A stretch of DNA of 64,000 nt from positions 1 through 64,000 of the forward strand of contig JAEWXC010000026.1 of the NCBI GenBank assembly GCA_023396115.1, read 5' to 3'. Below are positions 54,830-62,654 of this stretch, in pieces. The stretch comes from Actinomycetes bacterium (GTDB taxonomy: Bacteria; Actinomycetota; Actinomycetes; Propionibacteriales; Nocardioidaceae). Position 1 is the stretch's first letter. Each line of letters starts with the position of its first letter. Below the pieces are notes generated by a model, which made no database searches, had not been told where the DNA came from, and saw only the letters and a program-made list of their open reading frames with translations. The position numbers were made by a program, and so were the translations under genes.

Positions 54830-55572
54830 TGGCAGCCCCTGCACTGATCGCCCTCGCCCACGGCAGCCGTGACCCGCGTTCCGCGGCCACCGTGAAGCAG
54901 CTCGTCGCCGAGGTCAAGGCGATGCGCCCCGACCTGAAGATCGAGGCCGCGTTCCTCGAGCTCTCCAAGCCGTCCTTCGACACGGTCGTCGACCGTCTCG
55001 TCCGCTCGGGCCACGACGAGATCGTCGTGGTGCCGCTGCTGCTGACCGAGGCGCACCACGCCCGCGTCGACGTGCCCGCCGCCGTGGCCGGGGCGATGGC
55101 CCGCCACGAGGGCGTCGCGATCCGCGCCACCAAGGTGCTCGGCCTGGAGCAGGCCTTCCTGGAGGTGCTCGACCTGCGCCTGCGTGAGGCCCTCAAGGCG
55201 GCCCGGGTCCGCGAGCTCGACGCTCTGGTTCTGGCGGCCGCCGGGTCCTCGGACCCGCTGGCCAACCAGGCCGTCGCCCGGCTGGCCCGCGTCTGGGGCA
55301 CCCGGCACAAGCTGCCGGTGACCGCCGCGTTCGCCTCGGCCGCCCCGCCGGCCACCGGCGAGGCCGTCCGGGCGTTCCGGGCCGAGGGTCGCCGTCACAT
55401 CGCGGTCGCCTCGATGTTCCTGGCCCCCGGCACCCTGCCGGACCGGGCTGCGGAGCTGGCCCTGGAGGCCGGCGCCGTCGCGGTCTCCGACCCGCTGGGT
55501 GCCCACCCGGTGCTGGCCCGGGTGATCCTGGCCCGCTACGCCGTGGGCGCCGTGGAGCTCGTGCCGGTCTGA
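54829..55572 (+). CDS. sirohydrochlorin ferrochelatase (CbiX/SirB type)
   Basis: Inserts Fe into sirohydrochlorin to give siroheme for the sulfite reductase in the same operon (a cobalt role is possible for CbiX relatives). The 247-aa protein has two CbiX halves: N-terminal PALIALAHGSRDPRSAATV with the catalytic His, VVVPLLLTEAHHARVDVP, and a second half with LVLAAAGSSDP and [18 protein letters not shown] lies before the ATG at 54829. Ends at a 19-bp hairpin. Confidence 0.92.
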   Translation: MAAPALIALAHGSRDPRSAATVKQLVAEVKAMRPDLKIEAAFLELSKPSFDTVVDRLVRSGHDEIVVVPLLLTEAHHARVDVPAAVAGAMARHEGVAIRATKVLGLEQAFLEVLDLRLREALKAARVRELDALVLAAAGSSDPLANQAVARLARVWGTRHKLPVTAAFASAAPPATGEAVRAFRAEGRRHIAVASMFLAPGTLPDRAAELALEAGAVAVSDPLGAHPVLARVILARYAVGAVELVPV

Positions 55573-55588
55573 GCACCACCCCTCCGCC

Positions 55589-55630
55589 TACCGGGGCGCC
55601 GATCTCCACCTGGAGGTCGGCGCCCCGGTA
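55589..55630 (+). terminator. terminator of the sulfur operon
   Basis: A 19-bp stem (55589-55607 with 55612-55630, one G-T wobble, loop acct), 16 nt past the chelatase stop. One of the strongest hairpins in the window; it also isolates the next operon. Confidence 0.88.
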
Positions 55631-55664
55631 CTTCCGGTGGAGGTGCCCGGGGGTCACCGCTGCC

Positions 55665-55670
55665 TAGCGT
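55665..55670 (+). promoter_or_regulatory. candidate -10 box of the vanX-like operon, leaderless
   Basis: TAGCGT ends 7 nt before the ATG at 55678. No good -35 was found, which may mean an activator is needed. Confidence 0.5.
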
Positions 55671-55677
55671 CGTCCGC

Positions 55678-56322
55678 ATGACGATCCTGCTCAGCGACCC
55701 CGCCGTCGGGGCGGTCCCCGTGGTCGAGAACCACGACCCCCTGATCGCCCTCCCGGTCCGCCTCTCCCCCGCACGCTGCCGGGTCCGCCGTGGCCTGGCC
55801 GGACGGTTGGTCCGGGCCGCCGCGAGCCTGCCGGCCGGGATCGAGCTGCGCGTGGTCGAGGGCCACCGCCCGGCCGCCGAGCAGCAGGCCATCATCGACC
55901 GGTACACCGCCCAGGTGCGTGCCCACCACCCGCACGCCCGTGGCGCCGAGCTGGAGGCACTGGTCAGCCGGTTCGTCTCCCCGCTCGCCGTCGCCCCGCA
56001 CGTCGCCGGCGCGGCCGTCGACCTGACCCTGGTCGGTCCCGACGGACCGCTGGACCTGGGCACCGAGATCGACGCCACCCCCGAGCAGAGCGGCGGCCGG
56101 TGCTTCACCGCCTCCACCGACATCGACCCCGTGGCCCGGCAGCACCGCGAGCTGCTCGGGGTGGCCCTGGGCGGGGCCGGGCTGGTCAACTACCCCACCG
56201 AGTGGTGGCACTGGAGCTGGGGTGACCGCTACTGGGCGTTGACCACCGGTGCTGGCGTGGCCCCGTACGGGCCCCTGGACGCCACCGGCCGGCCGCTGCA
56301 CACCGCCCGGGGTGCCGCGTGA
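55678..56322 (+). CDS. vanX: VanX-like D-Ala-D-Ala dipeptidase (peptidase M15D)
   Basis: A 214-aa Zn dipeptidase. Residues align one for one with VanX: R64 (VVEGHRP), Zn ligands H108 and D115 (APHVAGAAVDLTL), catalytic E175 and Zn ligand H178 (NYPTEWWHWSWGD), VanX equivalents R71, H116, D123, E181 and H184. Such enzymes cut D-Ala-D-Ala but not depsipeptide; some relatives recycle wall peptides. First gene of a six-gene overlapping operon, leaderless from TAGCGT. The stop overlaps the racemase start (GTGA). No signal peptide, so cytosolic as in VanX. Confidence 0.9.
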   Translation: MTILLSDPAVGAVPVVENHDPLIALPVRLSPARCRVRRGLAGRLVRAAASLPAGIELRVVEGHRPAAEQQAIIDRYTAQVRAHHPHARGAELEALVSRFVSPLAVAPHVAGAAVDLTLVGPDGPLDLGTEIDATPEQSGGRCFTASTDIDPVARQHRELLGVALGGAGLVNYPTEWWHWSWGDRYWALTTGAGVAPYGPLDATGRPLHTARGAA

Positions 56323-57461
56323 ACGGGCCGCAGCTCACCGTCGACCTGGCGGCGGTGGCCGCCAACACCCGGACCCTGCTCGCCACCGGGACCCACGAGC
56401 TGATGGCGGTGGTGAAGGCCGACGGCTTCGGGCACGGCGCCCGCGAGGTCGCTGCCACCGCCCTGGCGCACGGTGCGACCCGGCTCGGTGTCACCAGCCT
56501 GGCCGAGGCGGCCGCGGTGCTGGACCTGGGCGTGCCGGTGCTGAGCTGGCTCAACGCCCCCGGCGCCGGCTGGGACGACCCGGCCACGGCCGCCGTCGAG
56601 GTGGCCGTGCCGAGCCTGCACCACCTCACCGCGGTCTGCTCCGGCGCCGCTGCGACCGGACGACGACGCCGGGTGCACCTGCACGTGGACACCGGCATGT
56701 CCCGGGACGGCTGCCCCGCCGAGGAGTGGGCCACGCTGTGCCGGGCCGCCCGACGGGCCGAGCAGCTGGGCCCGGTCGAGGTGGTCGGGGTGATGTCCCA
56801 CCTGGGCTGCGCCGCCGAGCCGGCCGACCCCTGCAACACCGCCGCCGCCCGCGAGTTCGCCCGCGCCGCCGCGGTGGCGCGCCGGACCGGGCTGCGACCG
56901 TCGGTGCTGCACCTGGCCGCGACCGCCGCGACGCTCTCCGCCCCCGGCACCCACCACGACCTGGTCCGGGTCGGCGCCGGGCTGGTCGGGATCGACCCCA
57001 CCGGGGCCGGGCGGCTGACCCCCGCCCTGACCCTGACCGCGCCGGTGGTGCAGGTGCGTCGGGTCCGTGCCGGACGGTCCGTGGGTTACGGCCACGACCA
57101 CCGCACGGGTGCGCGCAGCACGCTGGCACTGGTCGGTGTCGGCTACGCCGACGGCATCCCGCGCGCCGCCTCCACCTCCGGGCAGGTGCTGCTGCGCGGG
57201 CGGCGGTACCCGTTGATCGGCGCGGTCTCGATGGACCAGCTGGTCGTCGACCTGGGCGACGACCACGCCGAACCCGGCGACGAGGTGGTGCTGTTCGGGC
57301 CCGGGGACCGGGGCGAACCCACGGTCGCGCAGTGGGCGGGCTGGTCCGGCACCATCGAGCACGAGCTGGTGACCGGCACCGGTACCCGACTGCCACGCCG
57401 GCACCTGCCCGCGCCGGCGTCCCCGGTGCTCGACGGGCGCGGACCCAGGAGTGCGGCATGA
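56319..57461 (+). CDS. alanine racemase family protein (VanT racemase-domain-like)
   Basis: A 380-aa PLP racemase: PLP Lys K33 in VVKADGFGHG (canonical KADAYGHG; Tyr is Phe here), HVDTGMSRDG, VGYADGIPR with the second base Y276, and SMDQLVVDLG. The position of the canonical SYRVPR Tyr is T356 (GTRLPR), where VanT serine racemases have Asn; actinobacterial Alr also vary here, so substrate is undecided between Ala and Ser. Starts with GTG inside the vanX stop; its stop overlaps the ligase (ATGA). A housekeeping alr is expected elsewhere. Confidence 0.85.
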   Translation: MNGPQLTVDLAAVAANTRTLLATGTHELMAVVKADGFGHGAREVAATALAHGATRLGVTSLAEAAAVLDLGVPVLSWLNAPGAGWDDPATAAVEVAVPSLHHLTAVCSGAAATGRRRRVHLHVDTGMSRDGCPAEEWATLCRAARRAEQLGPVEVVGVMSHLGCAAEPADPCNTAAAREFARAAAVARRTGLRPSVLHLAATAATLSAPGTHHDLVRVGAGLVGIDPTGAGRLTPALTLTAPVVQVRRVRAGRSVGYGHDHRTGARSTLALVGVGYADGIPRAASTSGQVLLRGRRYPLIGAVSMDQLVVDLGDDHAEPGDEVVLFGPGDRGEPTVAQWAGWSGTIEHELVTGTGTRLPRRHLPAPASPVLDGRGPRSAA

Positions 57462-58402
57462 GCACCCGGGTGGCGGTCGTCGGAGGCGGTGCGAACTCCG
57501 AGCACGAGGTGTCCCGGGCCAGCGCGGACTCGGTGGCCACGGCCCTGGACCCGCAGCGGTTCGAGGTGGTGCGGATCGACGTGGCCCGGACCGGCGGGTG
57601 GCTCGATGCCACCGGCAGGCCGCTGCAGCCGGCCGAGGCGGTCGCCGTGCTGGCCGGCTGCGACGTGCTGTTCCCGCTGGTGCACGGCCCCGGCGGCGAG
57701 GACGGCACCCTGGCCGCCCTGGCCACGGCGATCGGTCTGCCCTGCGTGGGATCGGGACTGCTGGCCGGGGCGGTCGGGATGGACAAGTGGCTGACCAAGC
57801 TCGTCGCCGCCGAGCACGGGGTCCGGGTGGCCCGGGGCGACCTGGTCGCCGCCGGCGACACCTGGCCGGGCCCGTGCGTGGTGAAGCCGGTCGCGGCGGG
57901 GTCGAGCAACGGGGTGCGCCTGGTCGACGACGCCGCCGGGTGGGAGCCGGCGCTGGCCGCGGCCCGGGCCGAGGACCCGCGAGTCCTGGCCGAAGAGGTG
58001 CTGGTGGGCCGCGAGATCGACGTCGCGGTGCTGCGTCGAGCTGACGGCTCCCTGCTGGTCTCCCCCGCCCTGGAGGTGCGGGTCGAGGGGTTCTTCGACT
58101 ACGAGGCCAAGTACTCCGGCGGTGCGCAGTTCCAGGTGCCCGCGCCCCTGGAGGCCGCCGCGAGCGCGGAGCTGGAGCGTCTGGCCCGGACGGTGTTCAC
58201 CGCCCTGGGCTGTGCCGGCGTCGCCCGGGTGGACTTCTTCCTCACCGCCGACGGCTGGGTGCTCAACGAGGTCAACACCGTGCCCGGCATGACGGCGACC
58301 TCGCAGGTGCCGCTGATGTTCGAGGCCGCCGGCCTCGGGTACCCCGACCTGCTGGCCGAGCTCGTCGAGGCGGCGCGCCCGCGGCGCCGGGCCGCCGCGT
58401 GA
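57458..58402 (+). CDS. D-Ala-D-X ligase, Ddl family
   Basis: A 314-aa ATP-grasp ligase with EHEVSRAS at 15-22, HGPGGEDGTL, MDKWLTK, KPVAAGSSNGV, and Mg ligands D259, E271, N273 (VLNEVNTVPG). E15, S150 and Tyr219 of AKY (omega loop, DYEAKY) correspond to E. coli DdlB E15, S150, Y216, the set that favours D-Ala-D-Ala (or D-Ala-D-Ser) over D-Lac; VanA-type ligases lack that Tyr. No vanH-like dehydrogenase is present. Placed between racemase and acyltransferase-3 genes with overlaps on both sides. Confidence 0.9.
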   Translation: MSTRVAVVGGGANSEHEVSRASADSVATALDPQRFEVVRIDVARTGGWLDATGRPLQPAEAVAVLAGCDVLFPLVHGPGGEDGTLAALATAIGLPCVGSGLLAGAVGMDKWLTKLVAAEHGVRVARGDLVAAGDTWPGPCVVKPVAAGSSNGVRLVDDAAGWEPALAAARAEDPRVLAEEVLVGREIDVAVLRRADGSLLVSPALEVRVEGFFDYEAKYSGGAQFQVPAPLEAAASAELERLARTVFTALGCAGVARVDFFLTADGWVLNEVNTVPGMTATSQVPLMFEAAGLGYPDLLAELVEAARPRRRAAA

Positions 58403-59472
58403 GGGGCCGCATCGAGGGGATCGACCTGCTCCGCGGGATCGCGGTGGCACTGGTGATGGCCCGGCACGCCTGGCCGGACCTGTTCCCCGGGGCCGGCGTG
58501 GTGGGGGTGGTGATGTTCTTCGCGCTCTCGGGTCACCTGATCACCGGGGTGCTGCTCGACGAGGCCGGGCGCAGCAGCGGGCAGGGCCGCGGCCGCGTGG
58601 ACCTGCTCGGCTTCTACGTGCGCCGTGCCGCCCGGTTGGCGCCGGCGCTGGTGGTGCTGCTGGTGGTGTGGTCGGTGGTGACCTGGCTGTGGGACCCGGT
58701 CGGTGGCCGCGAGGACCTGGGCCGCTCGTGGCTGCTGGCGCTCACCTGGACCGCCAACCAGCCGTGGTGGGCGACCAGCCCCGACCTGTTCCACCTGTGG
58801 ACGCTGGCCGGGGAGGAGCAGTTCTACCTGCTGTGGCCGGCGTTGCTGCTCCTCGGCGTGCGCCGCGGCCGCCCCGGCCGGGCGGTGGCGCTGACCGGTG
58901 CGGTGGCCGCGCTGCTGACCGTGCTGACCGTGCTGTGGGCGTGGGAGGCCCCCGACAACGCCTACGTGCTGCCGACCAGCTGGGCGGGCTGCTTCCTGAT
59001 GGGGGCGACCGGCCAGGTGCTGCACCGCCGCGGGGTCCGGGGCCGCGTGGAGTCCGTCGCGGCACGGCAGCTGCGGCTGGGCGTACCGGTCCTGCTGGCG
59101 GGACTGCTGGTGGCGGCGCTGCTGCCGGTGCGTGGACACACCTGGACGTACCTGCTGCTGGCTCCCGGTGTCGCGGTGGCCACGGCCGTGCTGGTGCTGG
59201 CCTGGTCGGCGCACCGCGAGGTGTCCGGGACGCTGCAGCCGCTGGTGGCACTGGGCCGGGTCTCGTACGCCGCCTACCTGTGGAACTACCCGCTGACCCT
59301 GTGGGCCCGGGAGGTGTCGTGGTGGGGCGACGCGGCCGGACCGGTGGCCGCGGTGCTGACCGTGCTCGCCGCCCTGGCCAGCCAGCGGTGGGTGGAGGCG
59401 CCGGTGGCCCGGTGGAGCGCTGCGTGGAGCGCGGAGCGGCGGAACCCGCGTGAGAAGGTGACGGCGTGCTGA
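58399..59472 (+). CDS. acyltransferase-3 family membrane protein (VanT membrane-domain-like)
   Basis: A 357-aa protein with about ten membrane helices. It has the family N terminus RIEGIDLLRGIAVALVMARH (Arg and His of the acyl-transfer site), FALSGHLITGVLL, FYVRRAARLAPAL and the LWTLAGEEQFYLLWPALLLL block. Usual roles are O-acetylation of wall or surface sugars. In VanT serine racemases of VanC/VanG clusters a domain of this family is fused to the racemase; here it is a separate gene of the same operon. GTG start overlaps the ligase stop (GTGA). Confidence 0.88.
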   Translation: MRGRIEGIDLLRGIAVALVMARHAWPDLFPGAGVVGVVMFFALSGHLITGVLLDEAGRSSGQGRGRVDLLGFYVRRAARLAPALVVLLVVWSVVTWLWDPVGGREDLGRSWLLALTWTANQPWWATSPDLFHLWTLAGEEQFYLLWPALLLLGVRRGRPGRAVALTGAVAALLTVLTVLWAWEAPDNAYVLPTSWAGCFLMGATGQVLHRRGVRGRVESVAARQLRLGVPVLLAGLLVAALLPVRGHTWTYLLLAPGVAVATAVLVLAWSAHREVSGTLQPLVALGRVSYAAYLWNYPLTLWAREVSWWGDAAGPVAAVLTVLAALASQRWVEAPVARWSAAWSAERRNPREKVTAC

Positions 59473-60824
59473 ACCGGATCGTCGCTGCCTGTGTGCTGGG
59501 GCTCCTGACCACGCTCCTGGCCCTGCTGCAGGTCAACGGTGACGCGTGGATGCTGCCCGGCGACGGCTCGTGGACCTACCTGGTCGGCACCGGCGTGGCA
59601 CTGGCCACCGGCCTGGCGGTGGCGTTGGCCGGCCGCTGGCCGGGCGTGTCGCTGGCGATGCTGTGGCTGGTGCTCGGGGTCCAGGTCGTCAACGACACGC
59701 ACCTGCTGCTGGCCCAGATCGGCGCGGCGTTCGTGGCGTTCGCCTGTGCCGCCTGGGGTCGCAAGGTGACGCTGTGGCTCAGTGGCGTGTCGATCCCGCT
59801 GGCCGTCCTGGCCGTGACGGTGACCCTGGACCCGTGGCAGATGGCCGACCGGCTGGCTCTGGGCACGCTGCGCGACCTGGCCCGCAGCGCCTACGACTCG
59901 AGCCTGGGGTGGCGCGCCGTGCTCGGGGCGATCGCGGTGCTGGCGCTGGCAGCCCCCTGGCTGCTGGGGCTGGCGGTGCGGTTCTCACGCCGGTCGGTCG
60001 CCTCCGAGCAGTCGCAGCGGCTGGCCGAGGCCGACCGCGCCCAGGCCGTCGTGGCCCGGGCCGAGGCTGAGGAGGTCGCCCGGCTGCGGGAGGACCAGGC
60101 CCAGCTGGCCCGCGACGTGCACGACGTCGTCGGGCACTCCCTGACCGTGATCCTGGCCCAGGCCGAGGCCGGCCAGTTCACCCGCGACCCCGAGGCGCTG
60201 CACCGCACGCTGGGCACCATCGTCGACAGTGCCCGGGCCTCGTTGACCGACGTGCGGCAGGTGCTGCACGCCACCGGTGGTCACCCCGTGGTGGCCGGAG
60301 AGGGCGACCTGGCGGTGCTGCTGGACGGGGTGCGGGCCAGCGGCCGCGAAGTGGTGCTGGTCGACCTGGGCCAGGCCCGCCCGCTGCCCCCGGACCGGGC
60401 CACCCCGGTGCACCGGGTGGTGCAGGAGATGCTCACCAACGCGGTGCGCCACGGGCACCGCAGTGCGCCGATCCGGGTGGAGCGCGAGTGGGGCAACCGG
60501 CTGCGGATCACGGTGAGCAACTCGCTGGCCGGGCCCGTCGGCCGGGTCGCCCCCGCGCCACACCCCGTGGCCACGGGGAACACCGACAGTGACCTGACCC
60601 AGCCGGTGGCCGTTGCGGTGCCGGCCGCCCCGGGCACCGGGGCCGAGCCGGCCCGGGTAGTCTCCGGGCGCGGGATCGACGGGATGCGCCGTCGTCTGGA
60701 GGCGGTGGGCGGCCGGCTCCAGGTCACCCGCAACGACACGATGTACGCGGCGTCGGCCTGGGTGCCCCTGGAGGGGCACTGGGACGAGCCCTGGGACGGC
60801 GCGACCGAGGAGGACCACCGATGA
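59466..60824 (+). CDS. sensor histidine kinase (HisKA_3, DesK/LiaS type)
   Basis: A 452-aa membrane kinase: four or more N-terminal helices without a large extracellular domain (intramembrane-sensing layout), a short coiled linker, phosphoacceptor His in ARDVHDVVGHSLTVIL, and HATPase with EMLTNAVRHG and GRGIDGMRRRLEAVGG. A disordered Pro/Ala/Thr-rich insertion of about 50 residues divides the HATPase domain. LiaS/DesK-type kinases often sense membrane or wall stress. GTG at 59466 overlaps the acyltransferase stop by 7 nt. Confidence 0.92.
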   Translation: MLNRIVAACVLGLLTTLLALLQVNGDAWMLPGDGSWTYLVGTGVALATGLAVALAGRWPGVSLAMLWLVLGVQVVNDTHLLLAQIGAAFVAFACAAWGRKVTLWLSGVSIPLAVLAVTVTLDPWQMADRLALGTLRDLARSAYDSSLGWRAVLGAIAVLALAAPWLLGLAVRFSRRSVASEQSQRLAEADRAQAVVARAEAEEVARLREDQAQLARDVHDVVGHSLTVILAQAEAGQFTRDPEALHRTLGTIVDSARASLTDVRQVLHATGGHPVVAGEGDLAVLLDGVRASGREVVLVDLGQARPLPPDRATPVHRVVQEMLTNAVRHGHRSAPIRVEREWGNRLRITVSNSLAGPVGRVAPAPHPVATGNTDSDLTQPVAVAVPAAPGTGAEPARVVSGRGIDGMRRRLEAVGGRLQVTRNDTMYAASAWVPLEGHWDEPWDGATEEDHR

Positions 60825-61504
60825 GCCAGCCGAGCGACCCGGCCCCGATCCGGGTGCTGCTGGTCGACGACCAGGACCTGTTCCGCGAGGGCGTGAAGGT
60901 GATCGTCGACGCCCAACCGGGGATGACGGTCGTCGGCTCGGTCGACAACGGCCTCGACGCGGTCCGGGCGGTCGCCGACCTGTCCCCCGACGTGGTGCTG
61001 ATGGACATCCGGATGCCCGAGATGGACGGGGTCGAGGCGACCCGGCAGATCTTCTCCCCGGACCGGGTCGCTGCCCGGGAGCACCCGGTCCGGGTGGTGG
61101 TGCTGACCACGTTCAACCTGGACGACCGGGCCGCCACCGCGATCCGGCACGGCGCCTCGGGTTTCCTGCTGAAGGGCACCACCCCGGCGCTGCTGGCCGA
61201 CGCGATCCGGACCGTCCACTCGGGCCACGCGGTGCTCTCCCCCGATGACCTGGCCACCCTGATGGACGGACAGCTGCGCCCCCGCGCCGGCGTGCCGGCG
61301 GTGTTCGCCGAGCTCACCGAGCGGGAGCGGGAGGTCTTCGACGCGGTGGCCCGGGGCCTGTCCAACGCCGAGATCGCTGCCACGACGTTCTCCGGGGAGT
61401 CGACGGTGAAGACCCACGTCGGCGCGATCCTGCGCAAGCTCGGTCTGCGAGACCGGGTCCAGGTCGTGGTCTTCGCCCACGAGCACGGACTCGTCGGCAC
61501 CTGA
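60821..61504 (+). CDS. NarL/LuxR-type response regulator
   Basis: A 227-aa regulator: receiver domain with VDDQDLFREGV, phospho-acceptor Asp in VVLMDIRMPEMDG, Thr/Lys switch residues VLTTFN and FLLKGT, then a LuxR-type HTH with ELTEREREVFDAVARGLSNAEIA and STVKTHVGAILRKLGLRDR. Partner of the upstream kinase (ATGA overlap). Van clusters use OmpR-type VanR, so this regulator is a different class. Convergent with the DUF3037 gene. Confidence 0.94.
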   Translation: MSQPSDPAPIRVLLVDDQDLFREGVKVIVDAQPGMTVVGSVDNGLDAVRAVADLSPDVVLMDIRMPEMDGVEATRQIFSPDRVAAREHPVRVVVLTTFNLDDRAATAIRHGASGFLLKGTTPALLADAIRTVHSGHAVLSPDDLATLMDGQLRPRAGVPAVFAELTEREREVFDAVARGLSNAEIAATTFSGESTVKTHVGAILRKLGLRDRVQVVVFAHEHGLVGT

Positions 61505-61512
61505 CCCGGACC

Positions 61513-61893
61513 TCAGCCGACGTAGCGGTCCAGCAGCCGGTCGACCTCGGCCAGCGGGTCGTCGGTGAGTCCCCCGTGCACCCCGCCGGGCTGCACCACG
61601 GTGGAGCGGGGGGCCTTGAGGAATCCGAACCGCTGCCCCAGCGGCTGCTCGGCCACCGACCCGGCGGCCGGGTCGCCCGCCGCGACCGCCTCGGCGAAGG
61701 CCATCGCCGCGTCCAGCCGGGCACAGTCCAGGTCGGGCGCGAAGGCCCGCAACCGGTCGACGTCGACCCGCCAGCGCAGCGCCAGCACGTCGGCCCGCTG
61801 GCAGTGCAGCACCACCCCGACGTTGACGAACTCCTCACGCTCGGGCCGGGGCACGCAACGCAGCACGGCGTACTGGAAGGCCATCCGGCTCAT
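61513..61893 (-). CDS. DUF3037 family protein
   Basis: A 126-aa protein starting MSRMAFQYAVLRCVPRPERE with the DUF3037 block EFVNVGVVLHCQ and LAEVDRLLDRYV at the end. Function unknown. Its ATG overlaps the stop of the HipA-like gene (ATGA); the pairing of a HipA-like kinase with DUF3037 recurs in actinobacteria, suggesting they act together. No transmembrane segment. Confidence 0.85.
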   Translation of the reverse strand: MSRMAFQYAVLRCVPRPEREEFVNVGVVLHCQRADVLALRWRVDVDRLRAFAPDLDCARLDAAMAFAEAVAAGDPAAGSVAEQPLGQRFGFLKAPRSTVVQPGGVHGGLTDDPLAEVDRLLDRYVG

Positions 61894-62654
61894 GCCTGCA
61901 CCTCCGGGAGCCATCCGCGTGAGCCGAGCCGGGCGGTGAGGAACTCCACGTAGGCGGCCCGCTGCTCCTGGGCGCTCTCGGCTCCCGGGACCGGCTCGAA
62001 CCACACGTCCGGCACCTGGGCGAGGATCTCGGTGAACACCTCCGCGTCCAGCAGGGGACGCAGCCGTTCGTCGGCTGCCGCCAGCCCCGGGAGGTGGCTG
62101 CGCAGCACGTGGTCTCCAGCGTCCCAGCGCTGGGCGGCGAACCGGGCCGGGTCGGTGAGGCCGCCGGACCAGGCGTGGTGGAAGTAGAGCGACGCCCCGT
62201 GGTCGATCACCCACAGGTCGCCGTTCCACACCAGCAGGTTGGGGTTGCGCCAGGACCGGTCGACGTTGGCCGTGAACGCGTCCAGCCACAGCACCGCTGC
62301 CGCCTCCTGCGCCGGGACCGGGGAGCCCGGGTCGTAGCCGAACGAGCCCGGCAGGAAGTCGACCCCGAGGTTGAGTCCCACGGAGGCCTGGAGCAGGTCC
62401 TGTACCTCCTCGTCCGCCTCGTACCGGGCGATCTCGGGGTCCAGCTCGAGCGCCACCAGCCGCGGGGTGCGCAGGCCCAGCCGGGTCGCGAGCGCCGAGA
62501 CGATCACCTCGGCGACCAGCACCTTGGGCCCCTGCCCGGCGCGGTGGAACTTGCAGACGTACAGCCCCAGGTCGTCGGCCTCGACGATCCCGGGCAGGCT
62601 GCCGCCCTCGCGCAGCGGCGTCGTGTAGCGGGTGACGGCGACGGTGGGGATCAC
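61890..62654 (-). CDS. HipA-family kinase-like protein
   Basis: A 254-aa protein with the HipA/PI3K-like kinase C-lobe: conserved N-lobe LYVCKFHRAGQGPKVLVAEV, catalytic loop TANVDRSWRNPNLLVW (the catalytic Asp and Asn), and the DFG-equivalent WVIDHGASLYFHH. It lacks the N-terminal HipA domain and is half the size of HipA toxin; no HipB-like antitoxin gene is adjacent. GTG at 62654 overlaps the PPK2 stop (GTGA). Substrate unknown. Confidence 0.85.
   Translation of the reverse strand: MIPTVAVTRYTTPLREGGSLPGIVEADDLGLYVCKFHRAGQGPKVLVAEVIVSALATRLGLRTPRLVALELDPEIARYEADEEVQDLLQASVGLNLGVDFLPGSFGYDPGSPVPAQEAAAVLWLDAFTANVDRSWRNPNLLVWNGDLWVIDHGASLYFHHAWSGGLTDPARFAAQRWDAGDHVLRSHLPGLAAADERLRPLLDAEVFTEILAQVPDVWFEPVPGAESAQEQRAAYVEFLTARLGSRGWLPEVQA

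Noticed and set aside
55678..58402. Classic VanHAX D-lactate resistance cluster
   Set aside because: No D-lactate dehydrogenase gene, and the ligase keeps the Ddl-type Tyr in its omega loop, which VanA lacks.
61890..62654. HipBA toxin-antitoxin system
   Set aside because: The HipA-like protein is half-length, lacks the N-terminal domain, and no HTH antitoxin gene is adjacent; its partner is DUF3037.
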